Below are positions 26,487 through 35,011 of a DNA stretch of 64,000 bases, in pieces. The translations under genes were made by a program, and so were the position numbers. How positions within the stretch are numbered: position 1 is the first letter of the stretch; the number at the start of each line of letters is the position of its first letter. The notes beneath the pieces were generated by a model, which had not been told where the DNA came from, searched no databases, and worked only from the letters and a program-made list of their open reading frames with translations. The stretch covers positions 1 to 64,000 of the forward strand of contig NZ_BONV01000036.1 of the NCBI RefSeq assembly GCF_016862895.1. The letters are read 5' to 3'. This stretch comes from Planotetraspora kaengkrachanensis. GTDB lineage: Bacteria; Actinomycetota; Actinomycetes; Streptosporangiales; Streptosporangiaceae.

Positions 26487-26981
26487 TCAACGGCTCCGGG
26501 GCTTGGCGGCCGTCAGCCGGAGCTGGTCCGACGAACGGGACACGAAGGCCTCGATGGCCTCGCGGACCTCCTCGGACCTGGCCGTGAGGGCATCCCGGTT
26601 CTCCGCGTGGTGCATGTCCGTCGCGAGATCCATCGCGGTCTCGGCGAGCCTGATCGCTTCGGGGTCGTCGGCGATCAGCCGGACCCGATAGAGGGCGTGC
26701 CACATCGAGGCCCGGAGCCGGGACGACTCCGCCCTCGCCTCTATGTACTCGGCCTCCTGGCCTTCACGCCCGCGCAACATGCCGCGGCTGTACTGCGCAC
26801 CGCGATACTCGAGCGCGGCGCCGGCGAAACCGCTGTATACGGCCATTCTCTCCTCACGCAACCGCGTGGCCAGGGTGAAGCGCTCGGCCCTGTCGTTCGT
26901 CTTCCGCTGGAAGACGAATGTGAGAAGAGAGCCCAGCAGAGTTCCGGCGACCGCGGTGATAGCGGTGAGAACGGCTTCCAC
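26487..26981 (-). CDS. Membrane-anchored coiled protein of unknown function
   Basis: A 164-residue protein from GTG 26981, only 5 nt after the stop of the DUF2332 gene, so the two form an operon. A hydrophobic N-terminal helix (LTAITAVAGTLLGSLLTFVF, about 5-24) is followed by FQRKTNDRAERFTLATRLREERMAVYSGF and long charged helices. The layout (one membrane anchor, then a coiled cytoplasmic domain) is shared by many actinomycete small proteins, but I recognise no named family. The 270 nt upstream of the hemerythrin gene and downstream of this one are AT-rich and hold no other gene I can support. Confidence 0.65.
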   Translation of the reverse strand: MEAVLTAITAVAGTLLGSLLTFVFQRKTNDRAERFTLATRLREERMAVYSGFAGAALEYRGAQYSRGMLRGREGQEAEYIEARAESSRLRASMWHALYRVRLIADDPEAIRLAETAMDLATDMHHAENRDALTARSEEVREAIEAFVSRSSDQLRLTAAKPRSR

Positions 26982-26986
26982 GCCCG

Positions 26987-27970
26987 TTAGTCGATCACAT
27001 GCGGAGGCTCGGTGACCCTGGGACGCAGAAAAGCCTCGGCGAACCAGATGATCTCCTGCCCGTGCGGGCGGGTCCAGGCCAGCGGCGTCCCGTCCAGTGC
27101 GAGGACGTTGTGCAGCGCGACGCCGGGCGGCGTCGGCAGCGTCTCGTAGGGGAGAACGCCCGGGCTCTCGTTGGCGACCCAGTGACCGGGCAGTCCGCGC
27201 ACCACCTCGGCGAACGCCCGCCTGCGCGGAGTCGGCACGTAGAACATCACGGAGCTGTGGAACACCACCAGCGTCGCGCCTGCCGGTGCCTGTGCGGCCA
27301 GCGCCGGGAGGTCGTCCACCACGTCGCCGCGCACGAGGAGCGGCGGGTCGGCGGCGGCGACGGCCGCGGCGGCCCGCAGCCGGGCGCGCCGGTGCGTGTG
27401 CTCCGGCCAGATGAGGGCGTCGAGCCACGCGACGTCGGCGGGGTCGGTCACGTCGAGCGGGTTCAGATCGAGGCCGGCGCGCCACACCACCTCCGGCAGG
27501 ACGGCAGGCGGCCTCATCCCGCTCGCCGCGCAATCGAGGACCGGTTCGCCGGACCCGACCACGTGCTCGCCGTACCGGTAGGCGTACCGGTCGGGGAACA
27601 GGCACAGGCCCGCGGACGCGCCGACCTCGAGCAGCGCGAGCGGCTGCGGCAGCGCGGCGAGCACCGGCAGCAGGACGGCGCACCGCCCGGCCTCGTTCGT
27701 CTGCGTCGCCCGGGTGCGCAACAGCGCCTCGACCGCCGGCCAGTTCGCCACCGCGTAGTCGGCGAACGCGGCCGGGTCCCCGACCGGGCCGCCGAGGAAC
27801 CGTACGACGCCGAACAGCAGGTTGGGCTGCCGCTTGGCCGGCGGCACCGTGGCGAGCAGCGCGAGCAGGCCGTGGTCGCGGGAGACCGCCAGCGCCAGGC
27901 GCTCGTACGCGGGCGACACTCCGTGCGCCTCCCGCGCGGCGAAATCGACGTACTCCTCGGAGATCGTCAT
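26987..27970 (-). CDS. DUF2332 family protein
   Basis: A 327-residue protein beginning MTISEEYVDFAAREAHGVSPAYERLA. DUF2332 features are visible: PAKRQPNLLFGVVRFLGG near 48-65, ALLEVGASAGLCLFPDRYAY (a SAM-methyltransferase-like glycine loop) near 115-135, LDLNPLDVTDPADVAWLDALIWPEH and ATLVVFHSSVMFYVP. The fold probably derives from Rossmann methyltransferases, but catalysis is unproven. The box GACCAT 6 nt before the ATG suggests a leaderless start. It is followed within 5 nt by the membrane-anchored unknown gene. Confidence 0.85.
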   Translation of the reverse strand: MTISEEYVDFAAREAHGVSPAYERLALAVSRDHGLLALLATVPPAKRQPNLLFGVVRFLGGPVGDPAAFADYAVANWPAVEALLRTRATQTNEAGRCAVLLPVLAALPQPLALLEVGASAGLCLFPDRYAYRYGEHVVGSGEPVLDCAASGMRPPAVLPEVVWRAGLDLNPLDVTDPADVAWLDALIWPEHTHRRARLRAAAAVAAADPPLLVRGDVVDDLPALAAQAPAGATLVVFHSSVMFYVPTPRRRAFAEVVRGLPGHWVANESPGVLPYETLPTPPGVALHNVLALDGTPLAWTRPHGQEIIWFAEAFLRPRVTEPPHVID

Positions 27971-28058
27971 GAGGCGATGGTCGCACCCACGCGGGCCTGT
28001 GGTCGATCGTGCGCCGGAAGTGTCATGATGCACGGACCCGCGACCGAGGAGTCCAGCC

Positions 28059-29240
28059 GTGTCAGTCAGCGAAGCGGCGCAGGCGGCGCCCAGAAGGCGA
28101 TCGGTGCGGCCGTTGGCGGCCGTGCTGACGATCGTGGCCGTTCTGCTGCTGCTGTTCGGCGTCCCGTGGTGGACGTTGGTCGTCGCGGGTGCGCGATGGC
28201 CGGCCGCCGTCGTCGTCGTGGGCACGGTCGTGTTCGCCGGCGCCCTCGCCGCGTTCCCGGCGCTCATGTACCTCGGGCACGGCCGCCGCCACCGGGACTG
28301 GGCGGCACGCGCAGGCGACACGATCCTGGGCGCGATCTGGGTGGTGTTCGTCTGGGCGGTGCTCGGGAACGTGCTGCGGGTCGCGCTCGTGCTCGCCGAC
28401 GTCGCCGACCCGGCCCGCTCCCGGATCGTCGCCGCCGCCACCGTCGGGGTGTCGCTCCTGCTGCTGCTCTGGGGCTACGCCGAGGCGATGCGCGTGCCGC
28501 GCGTCAGGCGGGTGGACGTCGTGATGCCCCGCCTGGGCGCGGGTCTGGACGGCGTCCGGGTCGTCCTGCTGACCGACACGCACTACGGGCCGATCAACCG
28601 GGCGCGCTGGTCGGCCGGCGTCGTCGCGGCCGTCAACGAACTCGACGCCGACATCGTGTGCCATACGGGAGACATCGCCGACGGCACCGTGTCAGAACGG
28701 CTGGAGCAGGCAGCGCCTCTCGGCGACGTCCGTGCGCGGCTCGCCAGGACGTATGTGACCGGCAACCACGAGTACCTCGGCGAGGCCCAGGGCTGGCTCG
28801 ACCACATGCGGGAACTCGGCTGGGAGCCCCTGCACAACCGGCACATCGTGGTGGAGCGGGCAGGCTCCCGGCTCGTCGTCGCAGGCGTCGACGACGCGAC
28901 CGCGGCGTCCTCCGGCCGTCCTGGTCACCATGCGGACCACGCCGCCGCGCTGTCGGACGCCGACCCTGACCTGCCCGTGCTGCTGCTCGCCCACCAGCCG
29001 AAGCAGGTCGACGCCGCGGTCGCCCACGGCGTCGACCTGCAGATCTCCGGGCACACCCACGGTGGCCAGATCTGGCCCTTCCACTACCTCGTACGGGTCG
29101 ACCAGCCCACCGTGCAAGGCCTGAGCAGGCACGGCGAGCGGACCCAGCTCTACACGAGCCGGGGGACGGGTTTCTGGGGACCACCGTTCAGGGTCTTCGC
29201 GCCGAGCGAGATCACCGTGCTCACGCTCCGGGCGGCGTAG
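28059..29240 (+). CDS. Membrane-anchored metallophosphoesterase (YkuE-like)
   Basis: A 393-residue protein starting at GTG 28059 with GAGGAG 8 nt upstream. Four N-terminal membrane helices (about 17-35, 42-70, 88-110, 122-142) precede a calcineurin-like phosphoesterase domain with VVLLTDTHYG, VCHTGDIADG, VTGNHEYLG, LLLAHQPKQ and QISGHTHGGQIWP. This is the arrangement of YkuE-type enzymes, some of which act on UDP-diacylglucosamine or other phospho-compounds at the membrane. The substrate is not determinable here. The gene converges on the NPP1-type gene with a 21-nt gap. Confidence 0.86.
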   Translation: MSVSEAAQAAPRRRSVRPLAAVLTIVAVLLLLFGVPWWTLVVAGARWPAAVVVVGTVVFAGALAAFPALMYLGHGRRHRDWAARAGDTILGAIWVVFVWAVLGNVLRVALVLADVADPARSRIVAAATVGVSLLLLLWGYAEAMRVPRVRRVDVVMPRLGAGLDGVRVVLLTDTHYGPINRARWSAGVVAAVNELDADIVCHTGDIADGTVSERLEQAAPLGDVRARLARTYVTGNHEYLGEAQGWLDHMRELGWEPLHNRHIVVERAGSRLVVAGVDDATAASSGRPGHHADHAAALSDADPDLPVLLLAHQPKQVDAAVAHGVDLQISGHTHGGQIWPFHYLVRVDQPTVQGLSRHGERTQLYTSRGTGFWGPPFRVFAPSEITVLTLRAA

Positions 29241-29261
29241 CTCCCCGCGGGAGGTCCACGG

Positions 29262-30092
29262 TCAGGCGTAGGGGTCGAACGGGATGCCGACGGGCTTGGC
29301 CTTCGCGAGCTCGCCTTCGAACCAGCCGTCCCTGAGGCCGAACTGGGCGCTGCCGAAATCGGCGTTGACCAGGCGGTCACGGAAGCCGGGCGGGTAGCCG
29401 TCCCAGCCGATCAGCGGCGGCCACTGCCACCACCCCTTGTGGTTCTCCGGCTGCTCCCCGAAGTTCGCGAAACGGAAGCAGTGCGTGCTGATGCCGTCCT
29501 TGTGGTAGACGATCAGCGGGTGCTTCCCCGTCTCGTCCCAGGGGATGTCGTTTCTCGCGCGGGTCGAGTATTTGCCGTGGGCCGACGCGGACACGTACAT
29601 GCCCCATTCGCCCTGCACCCATACGACGACGTGTTCCCAGTCGTGCCGGTGCCCGGCGCTGCCGGGTCCGAGAGCCGCCTGGTCCTTCTCGAAATAGAGC
29701 GCGTACATGTACGCGCACCATCCGTTGTTGCACTTGACGCGTGAATAGGCGTTGGTGTTGTCGAGGTCCCACGAGTCGCGGCAGTGGCCGTTCTCCGCGC
29801 CGCCCAGAGCCAGTCCGGGAGCGATCGTGCCGTCGCGCCCGATGGCCGGGGTGGGGTAGCAGCCGTCGCCGTCGTAGTCGAAACCGGGCTCGTAGATGCG
29901 GTCGGGCCACGGAGCCGACCAGTCGAGGGCGGTCGGCGGATCCGCGAACGCGACTCCGGGGAAGGCCACGACCATCGCGACGGCGGCCACAAGGGCGCGC
30001 GCGGCGAACGACGGCCATCCGAATCGGCGCCGGCTCCGTTTTCCCCCTGTCGATGAGTCGTCGGTCGATTCCTCGGGTGACACCTGTCGCAT
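29262..30092 (-). CDS. Secreted NPP1/NLP (necrosis-inducing-like) protein
   Basis: A 276-residue exported protein with GAGGAGG 5 nt before ATG 30092. After a charged n-region the signal peptide ends near VAFA/DPP (about 50). The mature part has the canonical heptapeptide GHRHDWE at 147-153, which in plant-pathogen NLPs binds the metal needed for toxicity. Paired Cys also occur (GHCRDSWD, VKCNNGWC). In plants such proteins bind sphingolipids and cause necrosis; in soil actinomycetes the target is unknown. A good promoter with inverted repeats lies upstream, so it is probably regulated. No plant-cell-wall gene cluster lies nearby. Confidence 0.88.
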   Translation of the reverse strand: MRQVSPEESTDDSSTGGKRSRRRFGWPSFAARALVAAVAMVVAFPGVAFADPPTALDWSAPWPDRIYEPGFDYDGDGCYPTPAIGRDGTIAPGLALGGAENGHCRDSWDLDNTNAYSRVKCNNGWCAYMYALYFEKDQAALGPGSAGHRHDWEHVVVWVQGEWGMYVSASAHGKYSTRARNDIPWDETGKHPLIVYHKDGISTHCFRFANFGEQPENHKGWWQWPPLIGWDGYPPGFRDRLVNADFGSAQFGLRDGWFEGELAKAKPVGIPFDPYA

Positions 30093-30153
30093 CGAACCTC
30101 CTCGTACCGCCTGGGAGATTGACATGGCCATGGCCCCCGAGAGGTGCTGCGCA

Positions 30154-30165
30154 CCTTGATCAAGG
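30154..30165. promoter_or_regulatory. 12-bp perfect palindrome CCTTGATCAAGG
   Basis: Just downstream of the -10 box of the NPP1-type gene's promoter, covering the expected transcription start. It may be an operator. Confidence 0.4.
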
Positions 30166-30168
30166 ATC

Positions 30169-30199
30169 ACGTTAAGATCTTGACATTCTTGAGTCAAGA
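30169..30199 (-). promoter_or_regulatory. Promoter of the NPP1-type gene with overlapping inverted repeat
   Basis: On the minus strand TTGACT (30197-30192) and TAACGT (30174-30169) are exactly 17 bp apart, close to the vegetative consensus. The -35 box lies inside an inverted repeat, TCTTGAC-N8-GTCAAGA (30178-30199), so a repressor could block polymerase there. Confidence 0.65.
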
Positions 30200-30254
30200 C
30201 AGAAATGCGCGGGAGTTTACGGGCGTGTGAACCTTCGGCGTCGAGGGCGTCCCG

Positions 30255-31886
30255 TCAGATCCACGAGGAGAAGAGCATGCGGGCGTGCCAGAGGTCATAG
30301 GGGACGTTCTCGCCCGTGAGCACCGGCGCGAGCCACCAGAAGTCCACCAGCACCAGCAGCGCGAACGCGCCCACGGCCGCCGCACCCAGCGTCCGTCGCA
30401 GCGGCGAAACCGTCCGGGTGCCGAGGACGAGCCCGGTCGCGAGAACGATCGCGAGAACCATGAAGGGAACCATCGGCAGCGCGTAGAACAGGAACATGGT
30501 CCGGCGGTCGGACACCGCGTAGTAGAACCACGGCAGCCAGCCCACCGCGTAGGCGAGCAGAACCGCGCCGGCCCGCCAGTCGCGTGACGTGACGTACCAC
30601 CCGATCATGACGAGGAGCGCGGCGATCGCTCCGTACCAGATGAGCGGCGTTCCCGTGCCCAGCACCGCCTGGGCGCAGTTCGCCGAACCGCACCCAGGAG
30701 CCGACTCGTAGAAGTACGGGACCGGTCGCAGCAGCAGGGGCCAGCTCCACGGTTCCGACATGTACGGGTGGTGGGCCGTCAGGCCGGTGTGGAACCCCAG
30801 CACGCTCGTCTGGTAGTTCCACCACGACCGGAGAGAGTCGACGACGAAGTATGCGGGACCGGCCGACGTGGCCTGATCCCAGTTGCGCCCGTAGCCTCTG
30901 CTCGAGGCGAACCAGCCCGTCCAGGAAAGCAGGTAGACGAGGCCGGGGAGCACGCCCAGCATGACGGCGGCGCCCGGGAGGCCTCTCGTGGACGTCCCGG
31001 CGTACGGCCGGCGGATCCCGGCCGTCTTCCTGGCGCCGGCGTCCCAGACCAGCGACAGGATCGCGAAAGCGATGAGGAAGAAGACGCCGCTCCATTTGAC
31101 GGCGCAGGCCGCGCCGAGGCACAGGCCCGCTCCCAGGCGCCACCACCGGACACCCGGTGGCGGGCCCGTCGCCGGTGATCGGCCGGATTCGTACCAGTCC
31201 GTGATCCGCTCCCGATATCTGTCGCGGTCGACGACGAGACAGGCGAACCCGGCCAGGACCCAGAACATCAGGAACACGTCGAGCAGGGCGAACCTGCTCG
31301 AGGTGAACTCCAGGGCGTCCAGTGCGAGCAGGAATCCCGCGAGGCAGCCCAGGAGGGTCGAACGCGTCATGCGGCGGGCCGTACGGGCCATGATGAGGAG
31401 GGAGAGCGACCCCACCAGCGCGGCCATGACGCGCCAGCCGAAGGGGGTCATCCCGAAGACGAGCTCACCCAGCCCGATCATCCACTTGCCCAGGGGCGGG
31501 TGCGCGACGTACGCGGCGCAGTCCGAGAGCGGCTGGGGCGGACAGTGCACGAAGACGTCGGTGTTGCCGGCCAGCAGCCGGGTGTCGGCGATGGGATCGT
31601 CGACCGTGCCCAGCGTCGACTGCTCGACGCCGAACCGGATGAGACTGTACGCGTCCTTGGCGTAGAAGGTCTCGTCGAAGACGACCGCCTTGGGCTCTCC
31701 CAGCCTGAAGAAGCGCAGGTAGGCGCCGAAGGCGGTCACCACTAACGGGCCGAGCCAGCCCCACAGGACGTTTCCCGGCATCGCCGGTAGCAGCCGCGCG
31801 CGTACGCCGAGATCGCGGGCACCGGTATCGCCGGAATCGTGTAGCTGCTGCTCAGGCGACAGGGACGGGGAATCTCGCAGTGCCAC
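30255..31886 (-). CDS. Polyprenyl-phosphomannose-protein mannosyltransferase (PMT, GT39)
   Basis: A 543-residue integral membrane enzyme that would transfer mannose from polyprenyl-phosphomannose to Ser/Thr of proteins during export. The first loop has the catalytic acidic pair in VVFDETFYAKDAYS (about 68-81). At least ten membrane helices follow, with HPPLGKWMIGLG and the SSRFALLDVFLMFW segment conserved in bacterial Pmt. The length matches actinobacterial Pmt (about 500-590). The GTG start follows TACGAT by 6 nt, a leaderless arrangement. Actinomycetes usually carry one Pmt for lipoproteins and other secreted proteins. Confidence 0.9.
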   Translation of the reverse strand: MALRDSPSLSPEQQLHDSGDTGARDLGVRARLLPAMPGNVLWGWLGPLVVTAFGAYLRFFRLGEPKAVVFDETFYAKDAYSLIRFGVEQSTLGTVDDPIADTRLLAGNTDVFVHCPPQPLSDCAAYVAHPPLGKWMIGLGELVFGMTPFGWRVMAALVGSLSLLIMARTARRMTRSTLLGCLAGFLLALDALEFTSSRFALLDVFLMFWVLAGFACLVVDRDRYRERITDWYESGRSPATGPPPGVRWWRLGAGLCLGAACAVKWSGVFFLIAFAILSLVWDAGARKTAGIRRPYAGTSTRGLPGAAVMLGVLPGLVYLLSWTGWFASSRGYGRNWDQATSAGPAYFVVDSLRSWWNYQTSVLGFHTGLTAHHPYMSEPWSWPLLLRPVPYFYESAPGCGSANCAQAVLGTGTPLIWYGAIAALLVMIGWYVTSRDWRAGAVLLAYAVGWLPWFYYAVSDRRTMFLFYALPMVPFMVLAIVLATGLVLGTRTVSPLRRTLGAAAVGAFALLVLVDFWWLAPVLTGENVPYDLWHARMLFSSWI

Positions 31887-31892
31887 GCGGTC

Positions 31893-31898
31893 ATCGTA
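31893..31898 (-). promoter_or_regulatory. -10 box TACGAT for a leaderless PMT transcript
   Basis: On the minus strand TACGAT ends 6 nt before the GTG at 31886. There is no Shine-Dalgarno sequence. Confidence 0.45.
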
Positions 31899-31991
31899 GT
31901 GGTGGCGGGAACCCGGCTCGAAGGCCTCAACGAGTCGGGTGGACGGCCGGCCGGGGTGCGGGCGCGACCGCCCGGCCGGGCTGAGCGGCAG

Positions 31992-32435
31992 TTACGCGAA
32001 ACCCCAGCCGAAGCGGTGGTGCAGGACCGCGGCGACCCGGGCGAACCGCTCGCCGTCGAGGACGGCGCCCTCACGGCGGATGTCGTCCTCGTCGAGGTCG
32101 AAGATCCGGTCCAGCCGCAGATAGGAGACGCGGCCGTCGCGATCCCAGGAGCCCGAGCCGAGCTCCAGTGACTCGTCCTCGTAGCCCCGGTCGGGTTCGC
32201 GGCTGGTCAGCATCATGCCCAGCACCCGGCGGCCGTGACGGCCGACGAGCAGCAGGGGCCGGTCCTTGCCTCGGGAGGAGTCCTCCTCGTACGGCACCCA
32301 GGCCCACACGATCTCGCCGGGGTCGGCCAGGCCGTCCAGGTCCGGGGAGTACTCCAGGGCGGCCGCCCGCCTCACGTCGTAGACCTCTCGGACCGCGCCG
32401 CGAGCGGGGCGCGGATCCTCGCCGTGATCACGCAT
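31992..32435 (-). CDS. PemK/MazF-like family protein (growth-inhibitor fold)
   Basis: A 147-residue protein from ATG 32435. LADPGEIVWAWVPYEEDSSRGKDRPLLLVG (read in parts) is the opening of the MazF/PemK SH3-like barrel (about 46-75). VSYLRLDRIFDLDEDDIRREGAVLDGERFARVAAVLHHRFGW matches the C-terminal strand and helices. No antitoxin gene lies on either side, so this is more likely the solitary actinobacterial version than an active toxin-antitoxin pair. TAGGCT 7 nt upstream of the ATG indicates leaderless translation. Confidence 0.75.
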   Translation of the reverse strand: MRDHGEDPRPARGAVREVYDVRRAAALEYSPDLDGLADPGEIVWAWVPYEEDSSRGKDRPLLLVGRHGRRVLGMMLTSREPDRGYEDESLELGSGSWDRDGRVSYLRLDRIFDLDEDDIRREGAVLDGERFARVAAVLHHRFGWGFA

Positions 32436-32442
32436 GCCCCGC

Positions 32443-32448
32443 AGCCTA
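32443..32448 (-). promoter_or_regulatory. -10 box TAGGCT for a leaderless MazF-like transcript
   Basis: On the minus strand TAGGCT ends 7 nt before ATG 32435. Confidence 0.5.
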
Positions 32449-32489
32449 ACGGCATCCCGCACCCGGGTTTTCCCTGGGCCTGCCCGTCC

Positions 32490-33335
32490 TCACTCCAGTC
32501 CCGCTCCGATCACGGACAGCAACTGGAGCTTCTCGTGGCTCTCGCTTCCCGGTGTCGCGGTGTAGACGACCAGCATCTGGGACTGCTCCGGGTCGAGCAG
32601 CGTCTGGCAGTGCAACTCGAGCAGGCCGAGCTGCGGATGCAGCACTCGTTTGGGCGGGCAGTAGGAGCCGGTGACCGGGTGCTCGCGCCAGAGCGCGGCG
32701 AATTCGGGGCTCCGCGCGAGCAGGGCGTCGACGATCCCGGCGGCGCGGGAGTCCTCGCCGTCGCGCGTGTGGACGCGGTGCAGGTTCGCCGCGATCAGCC
32801 TGCTGTGGATCGGATGGTCGTCCTCGGGATAGATCGACCGCGTCGCCGGATCGGTGAACCACCGATAGTGCAGGCTGCGCGCGGGCCCGGTGTGCACGCT
32901 CTCGTCGCCGATCAGCGCCTTCGACAGCCGCGTCTGCGTCAGCGTCTCCCCGACGTGGTTCACGACCTGGGCCGCGGCGTCCTCGAGCCCGTCGAAGATG
33001 CGCATCATGCCCGGCTCGATGTGATCCGTTCGAGGGGCTCGCCGAGGGGTGGCGTAGCCGGCGAGGCGGAACAGGTGATCGCGTTCCTCGAGGGACAGGC
33101 GCAGGCCGCGGGCGAGCGCGGCGAGCATCTGCTCCGACGGATGAGGCCCGCGTCGCTGCTCCAGCCTGCTGTAGTAGTCGACCGACATGTCGGACAGCAC
33201 GGCGACCTCCTCGCGGCGCAGGCCGTCGGTACGCCGCCGGCGGCCGCGGGGGAGCCCCACGTCCTCCGGTTGCAACGCCTGCCTGCGCGAGCGCAGGAAG
33301 TCGGCGAGTCTGGCCCGGTCCACGGCTCTGTCCAC
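32490..33335 (-). CDS. XRE-family regulator with MmyB-like ligand-binding domain
   Basis: A 281-residue protein from GTG 33335 with AGGAGG about 9 nt upstream. The N-terminal HTH spans about 10-85: LADFLRSRRQALQPEDVGLP, then GLRREEVAVLSDMSVDYYSRLEQRRGPHPS, the classic XRE-MmyB linker sequence. From about residue 105 the MmyB PAS-like domain follows, with NHVGETLTQTRLSKALIG in the position usually reading W-x-N-x-LA. These regulators commonly control a divergent dehydrogenase or reductase gene. Here the partner is the aldehyde dehydrogenase at 33550, and the 214-nt gap holds two palindromes. Confidence 0.88.
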   Translation of the reverse strand: MDRAVDRARLADFLRSRRQALQPEDVGLPRGRRRRTDGLRREEVAVLSDMSVDYYSRLEQRRGPHPSEQMLAALARGLRLSLEERDHLFRLAGYATPRRAPRTDHIEPGMMRIFDGLEDAAAQVVNHVGETLTQTRLSKALIGDESVHTGPARSLHYRWFTDPATRSIYPEDDHPIHSRLIAANLHRVHTRDGEDSRAAGIVDALLARSPEFAALWREHPVTGSYCPPKRVLHPQLGLLELHCQTLLDPEQSQMLVVYTATPGSESHEKLQLLSVIGAGLE

Positions 33336-33489
33336 GGCTCTGTCCTCCTCTCCGAGGTCTCCGTCGGGCGGGTGCCACGTTCAACGCATGCACGGTCGGG
33401 GATGCTTCCCTCGCGATGCCGAGCATGACGGGACCGGGGCGGCGCATCCATGTACCGCCGATCCTGGGATGAGCGCCCGAAGGAGGGGG

Positions 33490-33523
33490 CCCGGATCCGG
33501 GTATCGGGAGGACATTCCTCCCG
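33490..33523. promoter_or_regulatory. Two palindromes in the MmyB-regulator / aldehyde dehydrogenase intergenic region
   Basis: CCCGGATCCGGG is a 12-bp perfect palindrome at 33490-33501. CGGGAGGA-CAT-TCCTCCCG (8-3-8) lies at 33505-33523, 26 nt before the dehydrogenase ATG. Either could be the operator of the divergent regulator. The second could also fold in the mRNA leader. Confidence 0.45.
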
Positions 33524-33549
33524 TCACCCGCGACCGCGACGGTGGTCGC

Positions 33550-34974
33550 ATGAGTACGAAAGCGCCGAGTGCGCCAACCCATTGGATCGGCGGCGAAGCC
33601 GTCGCCGGAACAGCTGACCTGATCGACGTCGTCAACCCGGCGACCGGTGAGGTCGTGGCCCAGGTGCCGTCGGGAACCGCCGCCGACGTCGACCGTGCCG
33701 TCACCGCCGCGACGGCGGCCTTCCCCGGCTGGGCCGCCACGGACCCGGCCGAGCGTGCCGCGATCGTCGGCCGCATCGCCGAGGGACTGGAAAGGCGAGC
33801 CGAGGAGATCGCCACCACGATCACCCGCGAGATGGGCGCACCCATCTCCCTGTCCCGGTTCGCGCAGGCGGCCTTCCCGGTCAAGGTGGCCGCGTCGTTC
33901 GCGGCGCTGGCCGCCGACTTCGCCTGGACGGAGGAGATCGGGAACTCGCTGGTGGTCCGGGAGCCGATCGGCGTCGTCGGCGCCATCACGCCGTGGAACT
34001 TCCCCCTCCAGCAGGTCGTGTCGAAGGTCGCGCCCGCCCTGGTCGCGGGTGACACCGTGGTCCTCAAGCCGTCCGAGATGGCGCCGCTCACGGCGGGGAT
34101 CCTCGCGGAGGTCGCCGCCGAGGCGGGGGTGCCCGCGGGGGTGTTCAACGTCGTCCACGGCACGGGCCCGGTGGTCGGCGAGGCGATCGCGGCGCACCGC
34201 GGGGTCGACATGGTGTCGTTCACCGGCTCGACCCGGGCGGGCAGGCGGGTCGCCGCCGTCGCCGCCGGCACCGTCAAGCGGGTGGCGCTCGAACTCGGCG
34301 GCAAGTCCGCCAATGTGATCCTCGACGACGCCGACCTCGCCCATGCCGTACGGCACGGCCTGGGCATCGCGTTCGCCAACGGCGGCCAGGTCTGCGGCGC
34401 GTGGCCGCGGATGCTCGTGCCCGCGTCGCTCCAGGACGAGGTGGTCGAACTGGCGGTGGCCGCGGCCGCCGAGTACACCGTGGGCGATCCGGCCGACGAG
34501 GCCACCCGCATCGGCCCGATGGCCTCGCAGGCACAGCGCGACCGGGTCAACGGTTACATCGAGCGGGGCGTGGCCGACGGAGCGAGGCTCGTGTTCGGCG
34601 GGCCGGGAAGGCCCGAGGGCCTGCCCGAGGGCGCCTACGTCCGGCCGACGATCTTCGCCGACGTCGCACCGGACTCCGTGATCGCGCAGGAGGAGATCTT
34701 CGGGCCCGTCCTGACGATCATTCCGTACATCGGCGACGACCACGCCGTCGAGATCGCCAACGGAACCATGTACGGGCTCACCGGCGGCGTGTTCGGCGGC
34801 GAGGACCGTGCGCTCGCGATCGCCCGGCGGCTGCGCACCGGGCAGGTCGACGTCAACGGGGCCGAGTGGAATCCGCTCGCGCCGTTCGGCGGGTACAGGC
34901 AGTCCGGCAACGGCCGCGAGTTCGGCCGTCACGGCCTCGAGGAGTTCCTCGAGACCAAGTCCATCCAGCGCTGA
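33550..34974 (+). CDS. NAD(P)-dependent aldehyde dehydrogenase
   Basis: A 474-residue enzyme of standard length, oxidising an aldehyde to its acid. Catalytic residues are visible: Asn150 in ITPWNFPL, Glu248 in ALELGGKSAN and nucleophile Cys282 in NGGQVCGAW. The Rossmann motif FTGSTRAGRRV is at 224-234, and the C-terminal signature reads APFGGYRQSGNGREFG. ATG 33550 is followed immediately by the family's usual opening (HWIGGEAVAG). It is divergent from the MmyB-type regulator, which probably represses it until a ligand is present. The physiological aldehyde is unknown. Confidence 0.92.
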   Translation: MSTKAPSAPTHWIGGEAVAGTADLIDVVNPATGEVVAQVPSGTAADVDRAVTAATAAFPGWAATDPAERAAIVGRIAEGLERRAEEIATTITREMGAPISLSRFAQAAFPVKVAASFAALAADFAWTEEIGNSLVVREPIGVVGAITPWNFPLQQVVSKVAPALVAGDTVVLKPSEMAPLTAGILAEVAAEAGVPAGVFNVVHGTGPVVGEAIAAHRGVDMVSFTGSTRAGRRVAAVAAGTVKRVALELGGKSANVILDDADLAHAVRHGLGIAFANGGQVCGAWPRMLVPASLQDEVVELAVAAAAEYTVGDPADEATRIGPMASQAQRDRVNGYIERGVADGARLVFGGPGRPEGLPEGAYVRPTIFADVAPDSVIAQEEIFGPVLTIIPYIGDDHAVEIANGTMYGLTGGVFGGEDRALAIARRLRTGQVDVNGAEWNPLAPFGGYRQSGNGREFGRHGLEEFLETKSIQR

Positions 34975-35011
34975 CCTTCTGCCGGCGGCACCCGACCGTG
35001 CCGTCGTACGG

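Noticed and set aside
31992-32435. Active MazF-type toxin-antitoxin pair
   Set aside because: No antitoxin gene precedes or follows it. The neighbours are a mannosyltransferase and an MmyB-type regulator.
32446-34932. An 828-codon open frame antisense to the aldehyde dehydrogenase and the regulator gap
   Set aside because: Same low-complexity composition; the sense genes are clear family members.
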